A stretch of DNA of 13,753 bases. Origin: Alphaproteobacteria bacterium (GTDB lineage Bacteria > Pseudomonadota > Alphaproteobacteria > Paracaedibacterales > CAITNM01). Shown in pieces: positions 6,975 to 13,753 of this stretch. Positions within the stretch are counted from its first letter, which is position 1. The number at the start of each line of letters is the position of its first letter. The notes beneath the pieces were generated by a model. It saw nothing but the letters and a program-made list of their open reading frames with translations, did no database searches and had not been told where the DNA came from. The position numbers and the translations under genes are program-made. The stretch covers positions 1 to 13,753 of the forward strand of contig CANMNU010000028.1 in assembly GCA_947499175.1 (NCBI GenBank). Direction: 5' to 3'.

Positions 6975-9426
6975 TGATTTAGCTGTAAGGTTGCTTGAAA
7001 AAGCTGGGGTTGACCTAACTACTTTTGCTAGCGATTGCGCTGCTGAAATTAAGCGTCAACCCAAAGTAACCGGGGTGGCTGGGCAAATTTACCTTTCGGT
7101 AGAGTTAGCGCAAATTATTGAACTTGCCGAAACTAATGCTAAAAAAATTCAAGATAAATACACGGGCGTTGATATGGTTATGCTTGCCATGTGCACTATT
7201 GCGCCTACCAAAACTTTTTTTGAAAAACACAATATTACTGCCTCAAAATTTAATTTAATAATTAACGATATGCGAAAGGGCCAAAGTATGGATACTCAAA
7301 CAGCTGATGAAAATCTGCAAGCTTTAGAAAAATACGCCCATGATTTAACCGATCTCGCTAGAAAAGGTAAACTTGATCCGGTAATTGGTCGTGATGAAGA
7401 AATTCGCAGAACCGTTCAAGTATTGACCCGTCGCACTAAAAATAATCCGGTATTAATTGGTGAGCCTGGAGTTGGTAAAACTGCCATAGTTGAGGGGTTG
7501 GCCTTACGTATTGTTAATGGTGATGTGCCAGAATCTATCAAAAATACTAGGTTAATGTCACTTGATCTAGGTGCATTGTTAGCTGGTGCTAAATTTCGCG
7601 GTGATTTTGAGGAACGTTTAAAGGCTGTACTTAAAGAAATTACAACTGTTGGTGCTGAAGTTATTTTATTTATTGATGAGTTACATACTCTTGTTGGTGC
7701 AGGTAAAGCTGATGGCGCAATGGATGCTTCAAATATGCTAAAGCCAGCTTTGGCTCGCGGGGAATTGCATTGTATAGGAGCCACAACTCTTGATGAATAT
7801 CGCATGCATATTGAAAAGGATCCAGCTTTAGCTCGGCGTTTTCAACCAGTGATGGTTGAAGAGCCAACTGTTGAGGATAGTATCTCAATTTTGCGTGGTC
7901 TTAAGGAAAAATATGAACTGCATCATGGTATTCGCATTAGTGATAGTGCAATAGTTGCAGCATGCACTTATTCTAACCGCTATATCAGTGATCGTTTTTT
8001 GCCAGATAAGGCAATTGACCTTATGGATGAAGCGGCAAGTCGTTTGCGTATGATAGTAGATTCTAAACCAGAAGATATTGACGAATTAGACCGTAGAATT
8101 ATTCAATTAAAAATAGAGCGCGAGGCTCTTAAAAAAGAAACTGATTCCGCCTCTAAAGAGCGTCTTGAAAAATTAGATGTTGAGCTTAAAGAGTTGGAGA
8201 GTAAATCACAGGAACTTTCTAAAGTATGGCAGCAAGATAAGCAATCAATTGCTGAAACTCGGCGTATAAAAGCAGAAATTGATAAATTAAGATCAGATGC
8301 GGAAATTGCCCAACGTCGTGGTGATCTAACAACAGCTAGTGAAATTATGTATGGCAAAATTCCAAACTTACAAGCAAAGCTAGATACATTTCAGGAAACA
8401 GGTAATAAAGCTAGCGTGCAAGAACAAATTACGGCTGAAGATATTGCTTTGGTGGTGGCACGTTGGACTGGTATTCCAGTTGAAAAAATGTTGGAAGGTG
8501 AAAAATCTAAACTTTTAAAAATTGAAGAATGTTTGCATCATCGAGTAATAGGTCAAAATGAAGCGATCCAAGCAATTGGTAATGCGGTAAGGCGTTCACG
8601 TGCTGGATTGCAAGACCCCAATCGTCCCATGGGTTCATTTCTATTTTTAGGTCCAACTGGAGTGGGTAAAACTGAAGTTTGCAAAGCGTTGGCTGAATTT
8701 TTGTTTGATGATGAATCAAACCTGGTGCGCATTGATATGTCTGAATATATGGAAAAGCATAGTGTAGCGCGGCTAATTGGTGCTCCTCCAGGTTATGTTG
8801 GTTATGAACAAGGAGGGGAGCTGACTGAAGCTATTCGCAGACGTCCTTATTCCGTAATTTTGTTTGATGAGGTTGAAAAAGCGCATCGAGATGTATTTAA
8901 CATTCTTTTGCAGGTTCTTGATGATGGCCATTTGACTGATTCTCAAGGGAGAAAAGTTGATTTTAAAAATTCAATTATAATTCTAACATCAAACTTAGGT
9001 TCTAATGCCCTAGTGCACCAACCGGATGGCGAAAATATAATTGTTCCCAAGGTACGTGACCAAGTTATGGCAGCTGTGCGTGAAGCTTTCCGTCCTGAAT
9101 TTTTGAATCGCTTAGATGAAATACTCATTTTTAACCGTTTACAAAAATCAGATATGGCCCAAATTGTTGAAATACAACTAAAAAGTTTAGTTAAACGTTT
9201 AGAAGATCGTCAGCTAAGTTTAACATGGGAAAAAACAGCTATTACGTGGCTTGCAGAAGCTGGTTATGATCCAGTATACGGTGCACGTCCATTGAAACGA
9301 GTAATTCAGCGTACCGTCCAGGATCCTTTGGCATTAAAAATCTTGGAAGGCACGGTTAAAACTGGTGACCATTTGCTTTTAACCCAAAATGATGATGCAC
9401 TAGAGGTGAAAATTAAGAACTTGTAG
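6847..9426 (+). CDS. clpB: ATP-dependent chaperone / disaggregase ClpB
   Basis: Hexameric AAA+ disaggregase that extracts polypeptides from aggregates together with DnaK. The 859 residues equal the family length. Domains in order: N-domain (1-145), NBD1 with Walker A GEPGVGKT at 205-212 and Walker B ILFIDELHTLVGAG near 272-285, the coiled-coil middle domain (about 395-520), NBD2 with Walker A GPTGVGKT at 602-609 and Walker B ILFDEVEKAH near 670, pore loop GYVGYEQGG, and the C-terminal small domain with YGARPLKR. Everything looks functional. The start ATG 6847 has GGAGGGG just upstream and matches the normal ClpB N-terminus. A second in-frame ATG at 7288 (codon 148) lies where other bacteria start a ClpB lacking the N-domain. 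The membrane-protein gene follows after 11 bases, in the same operon. Confidence 0.98.
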   Translation: MNPEMFTQSMQQSLQKGQLLAIANQHQQLIPWHLLQALLQPSNDLAVRLLEKAGVDLTTFASDCAAEIKRQPKVTGVAGQIYLSVELAQIIELAETNAKKIQDKYTGVDMVMLAMCTIAPTKTFFEKHNITASKFNLIINDMRKGQSMDTQTADENLQALEKYAHDLTDLARKGKLDPVIGRDEEIRRTVQVLTRRTKNNPVLIGEPGVGKTAIVEGLALRIVNGDVPESIKNTRLMSLDLGALLAGAKFRGDFEERLKAVLKEITTVGAEVILFIDELHTLVGAGKADGAMDASNMLKPALARGELHCIGATTLDEYRMHIEKDPALARRFQPVMVEEPTVEDSISILRGLKEKYELHHGIRISDSAIVAACTYSNRYISDRFLPDKAIDLMDEAASRLRMIVDSKPEDIDELDRRIIQLKIEREALKKETDSASKERLEKLDVELKELESKSQELSKVWQQDKQSIAETRRIKAEIDKLRSDAEIAQRRGDLTTASEIMYGKIPNLQAKLDTFQETGNKASVQEQITAEDIALVVARWTGIPVEKMLEGEKSKLLKIEECLHHRVIGQNEAIQAIGNAVRRSRAGLQDPNRPMGSFLFLGPTGVGKTEVCKALAEFLFDDESNLVRIDMSEYMEKHSVARLIGAPPGYVGYEQGGELTEAIRRRPYSVILFDEVEKAHRDVFNILLQVLDDGHLTDSQGRKVDFKNSIIILTSNLGSNALVHQPDGENIIVPKVRDQVMAAVREAFRPEFLNRLDEILIFNRLQKSDMAQIVEIQLKSLVKRLEDRQLSLTWEKTAITWLAEAGYDPVYGARPLKRVIQRTVQDPLALKILEGTVKTGDHLLLTQNDDALEVKIKNL

Positions 9427-9437
9427 CAGGCTAAATA

Positions 9438-10463
9438 ATGAAAAATTCTGTTGTAATAACTCTTTGTGCAGTTCTGTTAGTAAGTTTTGGGCTGTATAGC
9501 TTGGGCAATATTTTAGTACCATTCATCGCTGGTTTAATTGGTGCTTATATTTTAAATTGCCCTGTTACATGGCTTGCTAGACTGCGTATTCCCAGGGGTA
9601 TCGGTGCCTTGGTTATAATTACTGCTGTTCTTTTGTTTTTAGGTTTGTTAATGATGGTAGCCATACCATTTTTACACAATGAATTTATTTTATTGTCGCA
9701 AAACATGCCAACTTTGGTGCATCACTTTTATAGCATAATTAACCCAATTCTTGATTTTGCTGCCGAACGTTTGCCACCTGAAGACATTGCTCAAATTAAA
9801 ACTCAGCTTAGTGGACAATTTGGCAGTATTATGACATGGGTGGTGCAATTCATTATAAAAATTTTAAGCAATGGTTTGGCCATTGCTAACGTAGTTTCTT
9901 TGGTGGTGTTAACGCCGGTGGTAATGTTTTACTTACTCAAAGATTGGCCATTTGTGCTTGAATGCACTAAAAAACTTTTGCCAAAAAAGTATGCATCTAA
10001 AATAATTGATAATGCTCAAGTGGTTGATGCTAACCTTTCCAGTTATGCGCGTGGGCAAATGTTAGTATGCATTATTTTGGCGATTTTGTACGCGATTGGG
10101 CTAAGTATCGTTGGACTTAAAAATGCTGTTTTTGTTGGCATATTCACCGGTTTTATGTCTTTTATCCCCTATGTGGGGGCTTTAATTGGATTTTTACTTA
10201 GTATGTTGATTCATCTAAGTGCAAGTGGCACCTGGAACCCTTTGCTCACTATCGCCTTAGTATTTTTAATTGTTCAATCAATTGAAGGTAATTTTTTGAC
10301 ACCACGTTTCATTGGCGGACGCATTGGTGTGCACCCAGTGTGGATTTTGTTTAGCCTTTTAGCAGGCACTACCTGGTTTGGTTTTTTAGGAATTGTCCTG
10401 GCACTTCCAGCGGCTGCGGTAATTAGTGCTGTATTTGGGGCAATATGGAAAGATTGTAAGTAA
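9438..10463 (+). CDS. AI-2E family transporter / PerM-like permease
   Basis: 341 residues with about eight membrane segments in the arrangement of the AI-2E exporter (PerM/YdiK/TqsA) family: two N-terminal segments, one near 57-78, a long central soluble loop (about 80-140), then paired helices and a C-terminal block. Family-typical sequence includes PVVMFYLLKDW, SYARGQMLVCIILAILYAIGL, FIPYVGALIGF and EGNFLTPRFIGGRIGVHP. Substrates of most members are unknown; the family name comes from autoinducer-2 export in a few, and some act as Na+/H+ antiporters. It starts 11 bases after clpB (AGCAGG, spacing 7) and is probably co-transcribed. No hairpin terminator was found behind it, only T-rich DNA. 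Confidence 0.9.
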   Translation: MKNSVVITLCAVLLVSFGLYSLGNILVPFIAGLIGAYILNCPVTWLARLRIPRGIGALVIITAVLLFLGLLMMVAIPFLHNEFILLSQNMPTLVHHFYSIINPILDFAAERLPPEDIAQIKTQLSGQFGSIMTWVVQFIIKILSNGLAIANVVSLVVLTPVVMFYLLKDWPFVLECTKKLLPKKYASKIIDNAQVVDANLSSYARGQMLVCIILAILYAIGLSIVGLKNAVFVGIFTGFMSFIPYVGALIGFLLSMLIHLSASGTWNPLLTIALVFLIVQSIEGNFLTPRFIGGRIGVHPVWILFSLLAGTTWFGFLGIVLALPAAAVISAVFGAIWKDCK

Positions 10464-10498
10464 AGTTGCTTTTTTAAATTTGCTTATTTTTTTTTAAT

Positions 10499-10529
10499 TT
10501 GTTAAAATTAACTTGAGTAAAATAATAAT
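10499..10529 (+). promoter_or_regulatory. Candidate promoter of the leader-MFS transcript
   Basis: TTGTTA (10499-10504) is followed by AT-rich TAATAAT (10523-10529). The spacing (about 18) is acceptable, the -10 match only approximate. It would start the RNA near 10535, just before the leader peptide ORF. Confidence 0.25.
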
Positions 10530-10551
10530 CCAAAGAGGGTTAACAGGGCAG

Positions 10552-10608
10552 ATGAGCTTTATTCAACCACAAGCTATCAGAATTATTTGTATTATTATTG
10601 GCGGATAA
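10552..10608 (+). CDS. Isoleucine-rich leader peptide (attenuator) upstream of the MFS gene
   Basis: A short ORF encodes MSFIQPQAIRIICIIIGG (18 residues). Seven are Ile (4, 9, 11, 12, 14, 15, 16), and five of those lie in the six-residue block IICIII just before the final Gly-Gly. All of these five are ATT codons. Purine-rich AGAGGG (12 bases) and AGGG (3 bases) lie upstream; neither is ideally spaced. The stop TAA (10606-10608) lies in the loop of an intrinsic terminator, so translation and termination must interact. By analogy with ilv/leu/trp leader peptides, a ribosome stalled on the Ile codons for lack of Ile-tRNA would cover the left arm of the terminator and allow transcription of the transporter gene 70 bases further on. 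The attenuation mechanism is inference; the ORF and hairpin are seen directly. Confidence 0.6.
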   Translation: MSFIQPQAIRIICIIIGG

Positions 10609-10624
10609 CCGCCAGTACTTTTTT
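10597..10624 (+). terminator. Intrinsic terminator overlapping the leader peptide stop
   Basis: Stem ATTGGCGG (10597-10604), loop ATAA (10605-10608) and stem CCGCCAGT (10609-10616), with one T-G wobble, followed by AC and six T (10619-10624). It is GC-rich within AT-rich DNA. Its left arm begins in the last Ile codon of the leader and its loop holds the stop codon. It lies upstream of the MFS gene, as expected for a conditional (attenuator) terminator. Confidence 0.7.
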
Positions 10625-10677
10625 CACGCCCTGTTTTTGCAATTTAAAAAATCACTCTTTAAAATTTAAGGATTATT

Positions 10678-11916
10678 ATGCCTAAAAGAATTTTGCCTTA
10701 CGCAATGTGGATATTTCCCTTAGCGTTTTTCGCCTATCAGTTTATTTTGCGGCTTTGGCCAAGCTTAATGATGCAGCAAATTATGCAGCAATTTCAAATT
10801 GATGCCACTGGTTTTGGTTTGCTTGCTTCAATTTATTATTACGGATACGCTGGTATGCAATTGCCTATTGCTGTATTGCTTGACCGTTATGGAGCAAGAT
10901 ATATAGTGTTCATTTGTGCTTTTACTTGTGGTCTGGCTACATTATTATTTACTTATACTACTAACTGGCATTTGGCATTACTAAGTAGATTTCTAGTGGG
11001 AGCTGGTTCTGCTGCTGGTTTTTTGGCAACATCTAAAGTAATTTCTCAATGGTTTGGTAGTCAATACTATGCTCGCATGGTTGGATTTTCGTTTACGGTT
11101 GGTTTGCTTGGTGCAATTTATGGTGGTAAGCCTGTTAGTTTAATGGTAGAAAATTTTGGCTGGCAGTTTGTGGCTGATTATTTGGCATTAGTGAGCATTA
11201 TCATTGGTCTATTGACGCTACTATTTTTAAAAACAAGCAGCACAGGTGAAAAAAAAGAACACCCTATTTGCTTGCACGATTTTGTTAAATTGCTAAAGTC
11301 ACCAGCGATTTGGTTATTAGCAATAGCTAATTTATTGATGGTAGGTCCTCTTGAAGGTTTTGCTGATGTTTGGGGGGTTAATTATCTAATTGCTGCAATT
11401 AATTTGAATAAAGCAGATGCTGCTGGAATAGTTTCTTGCATTTTTGTTGGAATGCTGTTTGGTGGACCGTTGCTTGCATCAATTGCAAAACGTTTTGGCA
11501 ATTATACTGTAATCACAGGGTGCAGTGTAGGTATGGTTTTGGCTTTCGTGTATCTGTTGTTTGGTAAAGATCTTTCAAATACTTATTTTTTATCATTCCT
11601 GTTTTTTGTGGTTGGAATTTTATGCTGTTACCAGGTTTTAGTTTTTGCAAGTGGTAGTGAAATGGTAACGCCTGCTATGCTTGGTGTCACCGTGGCTTTT
11701 TTGAACTGTATTAACATGCTAGGCGGGTCATTCTTTCATAGCACAATTGGCTGGGCTATGGACATGTTCTGGACATGCTTAACTGATAACGGCATTCGCC
11801 AATATGATGTTGAATCATACCAAAAATCTTTGCTGATTATTCCATTGGCAGCAGCTGTTGGTGGTTTAATAGTTATAATGTTAAATATTAGTGGTAAGAA
11901 GCATGCTGTGCGTTAG
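10678..11916 (+). CDS. MFS transporter, possibly amino-acid (isoleucine) importer
   Basis: 412 residues with about 12 membrane segments. The major facilitator signature between helices 2 and 3 is visible (GMQLPIAVLLDRYGARY, matching G-x-x-x-D-R-x-G-x-R), as is an arginine-bearing SRFLVGAGSAAGF motif in helix 4. The hydrophilic loop between the two six-helix halves is at about 190-205 (SSTGEKKEHP). The ATG has AAGGA 5 bases upstream. Substrate cannot be read from the protein. The upstream Ile-rich leader peptide and terminator suggest regulation by isoleucine supply, and some Pht-type MFS proteins of intracellular bacteria (for example an isoleucine importer in Francisella) import amino acids, so isoleucine or branched-chain amino-acid uptake is my working guess. 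It ends 8 bases before a convergent gene. Confidence 0.85.
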   Translation: MPKRILPYAMWIFPLAFFAYQFILRLWPSLMMQQIMQQFQIDATGFGLLASIYYYGYAGMQLPIAVLLDRYGARYIVFICAFTCGLATLLFTYTTNWHLALLSRFLVGAGSAAGFLATSKVISQWFGSQYYARMVGFSFTVGLLGAIYGGKPVSLMVENFGWQFVADYLALVSIIIGLLTLLFLKTSSTGEKKEHPICLHDFVKLLKSPAIWLLAIANLLMVGPLEGFADVWGVNYLIAAINLNKADAAGIVSCIFVGMLFGGPLLASIAKRFGNYTVITGCSVGMVLAFVYLLFGKDLSNTYFLSFLFFVVGILCCYQVLVFASGSEMVTPAMLGVTVAFLNCINMLGGSFFHSTIGWAMDMFWTCLTDNGIRQYDVESYQKSLLIIPLAAAVGGLIVIMLNISGKKHAVR

Positions 11917-11924
11917 TTTGTATT

Positions 11925-12137
11925 TTAAAGATGTTTACTTGCGTTATTTAGACAAAATACTCGCAGTAAACTGGTTAGGTTAGTTTTGGAATTTTGCTGT
12001 TTCTCTAAAGAAATAATGAGTTGGCTAAGGTTGGTATTTTTCTGTTTGCAGTGATCGTCGATCACTTGCCAAAATTCGGGTTCAAGTCGCACGCTGGTAG
12101 CGTGCCCTTGCACCACTACCGAGCGTTTTATCATCAT
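11925..12137 (-). CDS. Ribbon-helix-helix (RHH_4-like) DNA-binding protein
   Basis: 70 residues. RSVVVQGHATSVRLEPEFWQVIDDHC matches the start of the alphaproteobacterial RHH_4-type family: a short beta strand containing TSVRLE, then helix 1 (EPEFWQVIDDHCKQ), a turn (NTN) and helix 2 (LSQLIISLEKQ). It is likely a small dimeric DNA-binding regulator; its target is unknown. The start codon ATG directly abuts the TAA stop of secB with no gap (a second ATG follows), and no Shine-Dalgarno site is visible, so translation is probably coupled to secB. It is convergent with the MFS gene at a distance of 8 bases. Confidence 0.8.
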   Translation of the reverse strand: MMIKRSVVVQGHATSVRLEPEFWQVIDDHCKQKNTNLSQLIISLEKQQNSKTNLTSLLRVFCLNNASKHL

Positions 12138-12593
12138 TTAGGCATTTCCCACAACGTTGCTATTAGCATGTTGATTATTGTGATAAAGTGCTGCAAAATC
12201 CACAGGTTGTAAAAATAATGGTGGAAATCCTGCATTGCTAGTGGTATCTGCGACAATTTGGCGTGCAAATGGAAATAACATAGATGGAGTTTGCACCATC
12301 AACAATCCAGGTATCATTTCCTCTTGAACATTTTTAATTTGGCATAAGCCAATATATTCAAGCTCAAGTAAAAATAGGGTTTTATCACCGTGTGTTGCTT
12401 CTGCATTAATCCTCAAACTTACTTCATAGGTATCATCATTAAGTTTTTTACCATCAGCTTCGATTCCAATATTTATTTCAGGTTGTTTATCGCTGATGTT
12501 ATTAAAATCTATTAAATTTTCAAATGACAAGTCACGAATTCCTTGACCAATGATGCTAAAAGATGGTTCAGACTCAGTAGTAATTTTTGACAT
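12138..12593 (-). CDS. secB: Protein-export chaperone SecB
   Basis: Homotetrameric cytoplasmic chaperone that keeps preproteins unfolded and hands them to SecA. 151 residues from ATG 12593; a TTG at 12602 would add three residues and is less likely. Family hallmarks are IRDLSFEN near residue 20, the central ATHGDKTLFLLELEYIGL strand region, and the C-terminal PSMLFPFARQIVADTTSNAGFPPLFLQPVDFAALY block that forms the tetramer and substrate groove. The Pro/His/Asn-rich tail is short. It is followed without a gap by the RHH gene. The gene is consistent with the exported proteins encoded elsewhere in the window. Confidence 0.97.
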   Translation of the reverse strand: MSKITTESEPSFSIIGQGIRDLSFENLIDFNNISDKQPEINIGIEADGKKLNDDTYEVSLRINAEATHGDKTLFLLELEYIGLCQIKNVQEEMIPGLLMVQTPSMLFPFARQIVADTTSNAGFPPLFLQPVDFAALYHNNQHANSNVVGNA

Positions 12594-12747
12594 AATTTTC
12601 AATACTTAAAAAAGTGATGGTGGTAGTATCAACCAATATAGTTAACTTTCGCAAGATAATTTTGATTAATTGCTAGTTTAATTAAAAGGTGTCACTCTTT
12701 GCTAGGCTTTTACCTTAATAAAAAAGTCGCCCCGAAGAAATTAATTT

Positions 12748-12984
12748 TTATTTATTTTCTTGAATTTTCTTTTCTGGATTTTCTTGCAAACTGCGAGACA
12801 CATCATCGTAAGCAACATTCTCAGAAGCATCACCATGAACTCGGCTATTCACATGGACATGCCCAACATCACTGCGAATTTTCTCGTTAGACCATTGAAT
12901 ACCATTTGAATCAAAATAAATTCTATCTATTACATAAATTACAGATATTCCAATTAATAAACCAATACTTAATTTTAATAACAT
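12748..12984 (-). CDS. Small single-pass membrane protein, unknown function
   Basis: 78 residues from ATG 12984, with GGGA 7 bases upstream; a TTG at 12996 would add four residues. Residues 3-22 (LKLSIGLLIGISVIYVIDRI) form one membrane helix or an uncleaved signal anchor. The remaining about 55 residues are hydrophilic, with a short His/Val segment (VGHVHVNSRVHG) and a charged Glu/Lys tail. Not recognised. It stands alone between secB and the deformylase on the same strand. The coding assignment rests on the clean hydrophobic start and ribosome site, so it is moderately sure. Confidence 0.6.
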   Translation of the reverse strand: MLLKLSIGLLIGISVIYVIDRIYFDSNGIQWSNEKIRSDVGHVHVNSRVHGDASENVAYDDVSRSLQENPEKKIQENK

Positions 12985-13105
12985 AACTTTTCCCAAATCA
13001 TTTGACTAATTAAATTCTATCAAGAAAATTTTAATAATTAGTTAAAATGCAAAGTGAATAGTTTTTGAAAAATGGGCACTAAAATTGTTACTTATTTTAC
13101 AGTTG

Positions 13106-13615
13106 CTATTTTCTGCTTTCTAAAAACAATTCAGATTCCATAATTTCTTCACGAAAACCAAAAGTTTGACGATTTTGAATAAGTAATGGGTATAAAATTC
13201 CATCAAGGTGGTCAAGTTCGTGTTGCACTACTCTTGCATGAAAATTTGACGCCTCGCGAACGTGATATTTGCCAAAAAGATCAGTATATTCATATTCAAT
13301 ATTGGTAAAACGTGGAACTTGGCCCATCATTCCAGGAACGGAAAGGCAAGCTTCCCATTCCAGGTTTTGCTCATCACTAATTGGTTTATATTTTGGGTTA
13401 ATTAGTACATGCATGGGAATAGTTGCATTATTGATTTTATAGCGTGGATGTTGGGCTGGAACTTCAAACATAATAATACGTTTTAAAATTCCAATTTGTG
13501 GGGCAGCAATGCCTACAGCATCAATGTTTTTAACCGCTAATTCCATAAGTTTTAAAATTTTTTGCGCCAATGGCAATTCATCTGGTAGCTTAAGTGGAGT
13601 TGAAATCTTATATCT
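13106..13615 (-). pseudogene. def: Peptide deformylase lacking its N-terminus
   Basis: Removes the N-formyl group from new proteins. The catalytic core is complete: GIAAPQ (motif 1), EACLSVPG (motif 2, C77 as metal ligand, Ala replacing the common Gly), and HELDHLDG (motif 3, H119, E120, H123; numbering from TTG 13576). A family-like TFGF tail follows. The longest frame with a normal-type start is from TTG 13576 (156 residues) with no ribosome site. The homologous frame continues upstream to 13615 (RYKISTPLKLPDELPLAQ, resembling the usual 'DPRLxxxSTPV...EL'), where it meets TAA. Roughly ten N-terminal residues including the start are thus missing. Just beyond is the end of another gene, suggesting insertion or rearrangement. 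A short active version from an alternative start is possible. Confidence 0.6.
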
Positions 13616-13625
13616 TTAAGCTGTG

Positions 13626-13753
13626 TTATAAAGAATAAACAGTTGGCTTGAGGAGATCTTGATCGTTAGGATCGAACTGAGAAAAAGCAGCTGTTTTGTA
13701 GAGTAGGATTAGCTTTGAACGAATTGCAGACAGGACAGCTTTAGGGCTGCCGC
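13626..13753 (-). CDS. C-terminal end of an unidentified ORF, possibly a transposase (runs off right edge)
   Basis: An open frame of 41 codons enters from the right edge and stops at TAA 13626-13628. Its end includes AVLSAIRSKLILLYKTAAFS and then QFDPNDQDLLKPTVYSL. GC content is somewhat higher than around the deformylase. The stop lies only 10 bases from the point where the deformylase reading frame is cut off. An insertion-sequence transposase ending close to its terminal repeat would give this arrangement, but I do not recognise the family. Confidence 0.4.
   Translation of the reverse strand, partial: GSPKAVLSAIRSKLILLYKTAAFSQFDPNDQDLLKPTVYSL

Larger units (their letters stand above)
10542..10635 (+). 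promoter_or_regulatory. Long-range inverted repeat enclosing the leader ORF and terminator
   Basis: AACAGGGC (10542-10549) is perfectly complementary to GCCCTGTT (10628-10635), which continues into a T run (10634-10638). The left arm includes the AGGG closest to the leader start codon, so pairing could hide the leader ribosome site. The enclosed RNA has two more hairpins: 10551-10578 (8 pairs with one bulged G, covering the leader ATG) and the terminator at 10597-10616. The nested design suggests a structured 5' leader. Confidence 0.5.

Noticed and set aside
10464..10512. T-rich stretch after the AI-2E transporter gene as a terminator
   Set aside because: Long T runs but no stable stem; the GTTAA/TTAAC pairing is too weak.
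10530..10640. Metabolite riboswitch or T-box upstream of the MFS gene
   Set aside because: No known riboswitch core or T-box motif seen; the Ile-rich ORF ending within a terminator is explained better by ribosome-mediated attenuation.
12658..12720. Possible terminator hairpin AAGGT/ACCTT downstream of the small membrane protein gene
   Set aside because: Only five pairs with a loop of about 20 bases; too weak to call.
12699..12890. Plus-strand frame of 63 codons
   Set aside because: Antisense to the small membrane protein, which has a better ribosome site and a clean hydrophobic start.

Overview
The window is an AT-rich bacterial chromosome segment. The gene families point to an alphaproteobacterium: a DUF4167 protein beside clpB, a DUF1289 protein, an alphaproteobacterial ribbon-helix-helix (RHH_4-type) protein, SecB, and a peptide deformylase with the EACLSVPG variant. 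Low GC, a large secreted adhesin-like protein and a predicted amino-acid-type MFS importer suggest a host-associated or intracellular lineage such as Holosporales or Rickettsiales. That placement is inference from gene content.

Left part (1-2306): the N-terminal 466 codons of a secreted beta-helix/adhesin-like protein run off the left edge on the minus strand. A 750-base stretch without a gene follows, holding an inverted repeat and a C-rich/G-quadruplex-like block. Then come a tRNA-Lys(CUU) with encoded CCA and a strong intrinsic terminator. The terminator belongs to the next minus-strand gene, an exported low-complexity protein with a coiled coil (2329-2886).

Middle part (3028-10463): a tight plus-strand cluster encodes thymidylate kinase, a DUF1289 Cys protein and an A24 prepilin-peptidase-like membrane protein. 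It meets ligA tail to tail with a 63-base overlap. ligA diverges from a DUF4167-clpB-AI-2E/PerM operon, in which the DUF4167 frame overlaps clpB by 128 bases out of frame.

Right part (10464-13753): an MFS transporter is preceded by what reads as a minimal isoleucine attenuator. An 18-residue leader peptide (7 Ile, five of them in the last eight residues) has its stop codon in the loop of an intrinsic terminator. I consider this the most interesting element of the window: it predicts that an MFS importer is induced when charged tRNA-Ile is scarce. Beyond it on the minus strand lie secB with a zero-gap RHH gene, a small single-pass membrane protein, and a peptide deformylase that has lost its N-terminus next to the 3' end of an unidentified ORF running off the right edge, which looks like an insertion or rearrangement boundary.
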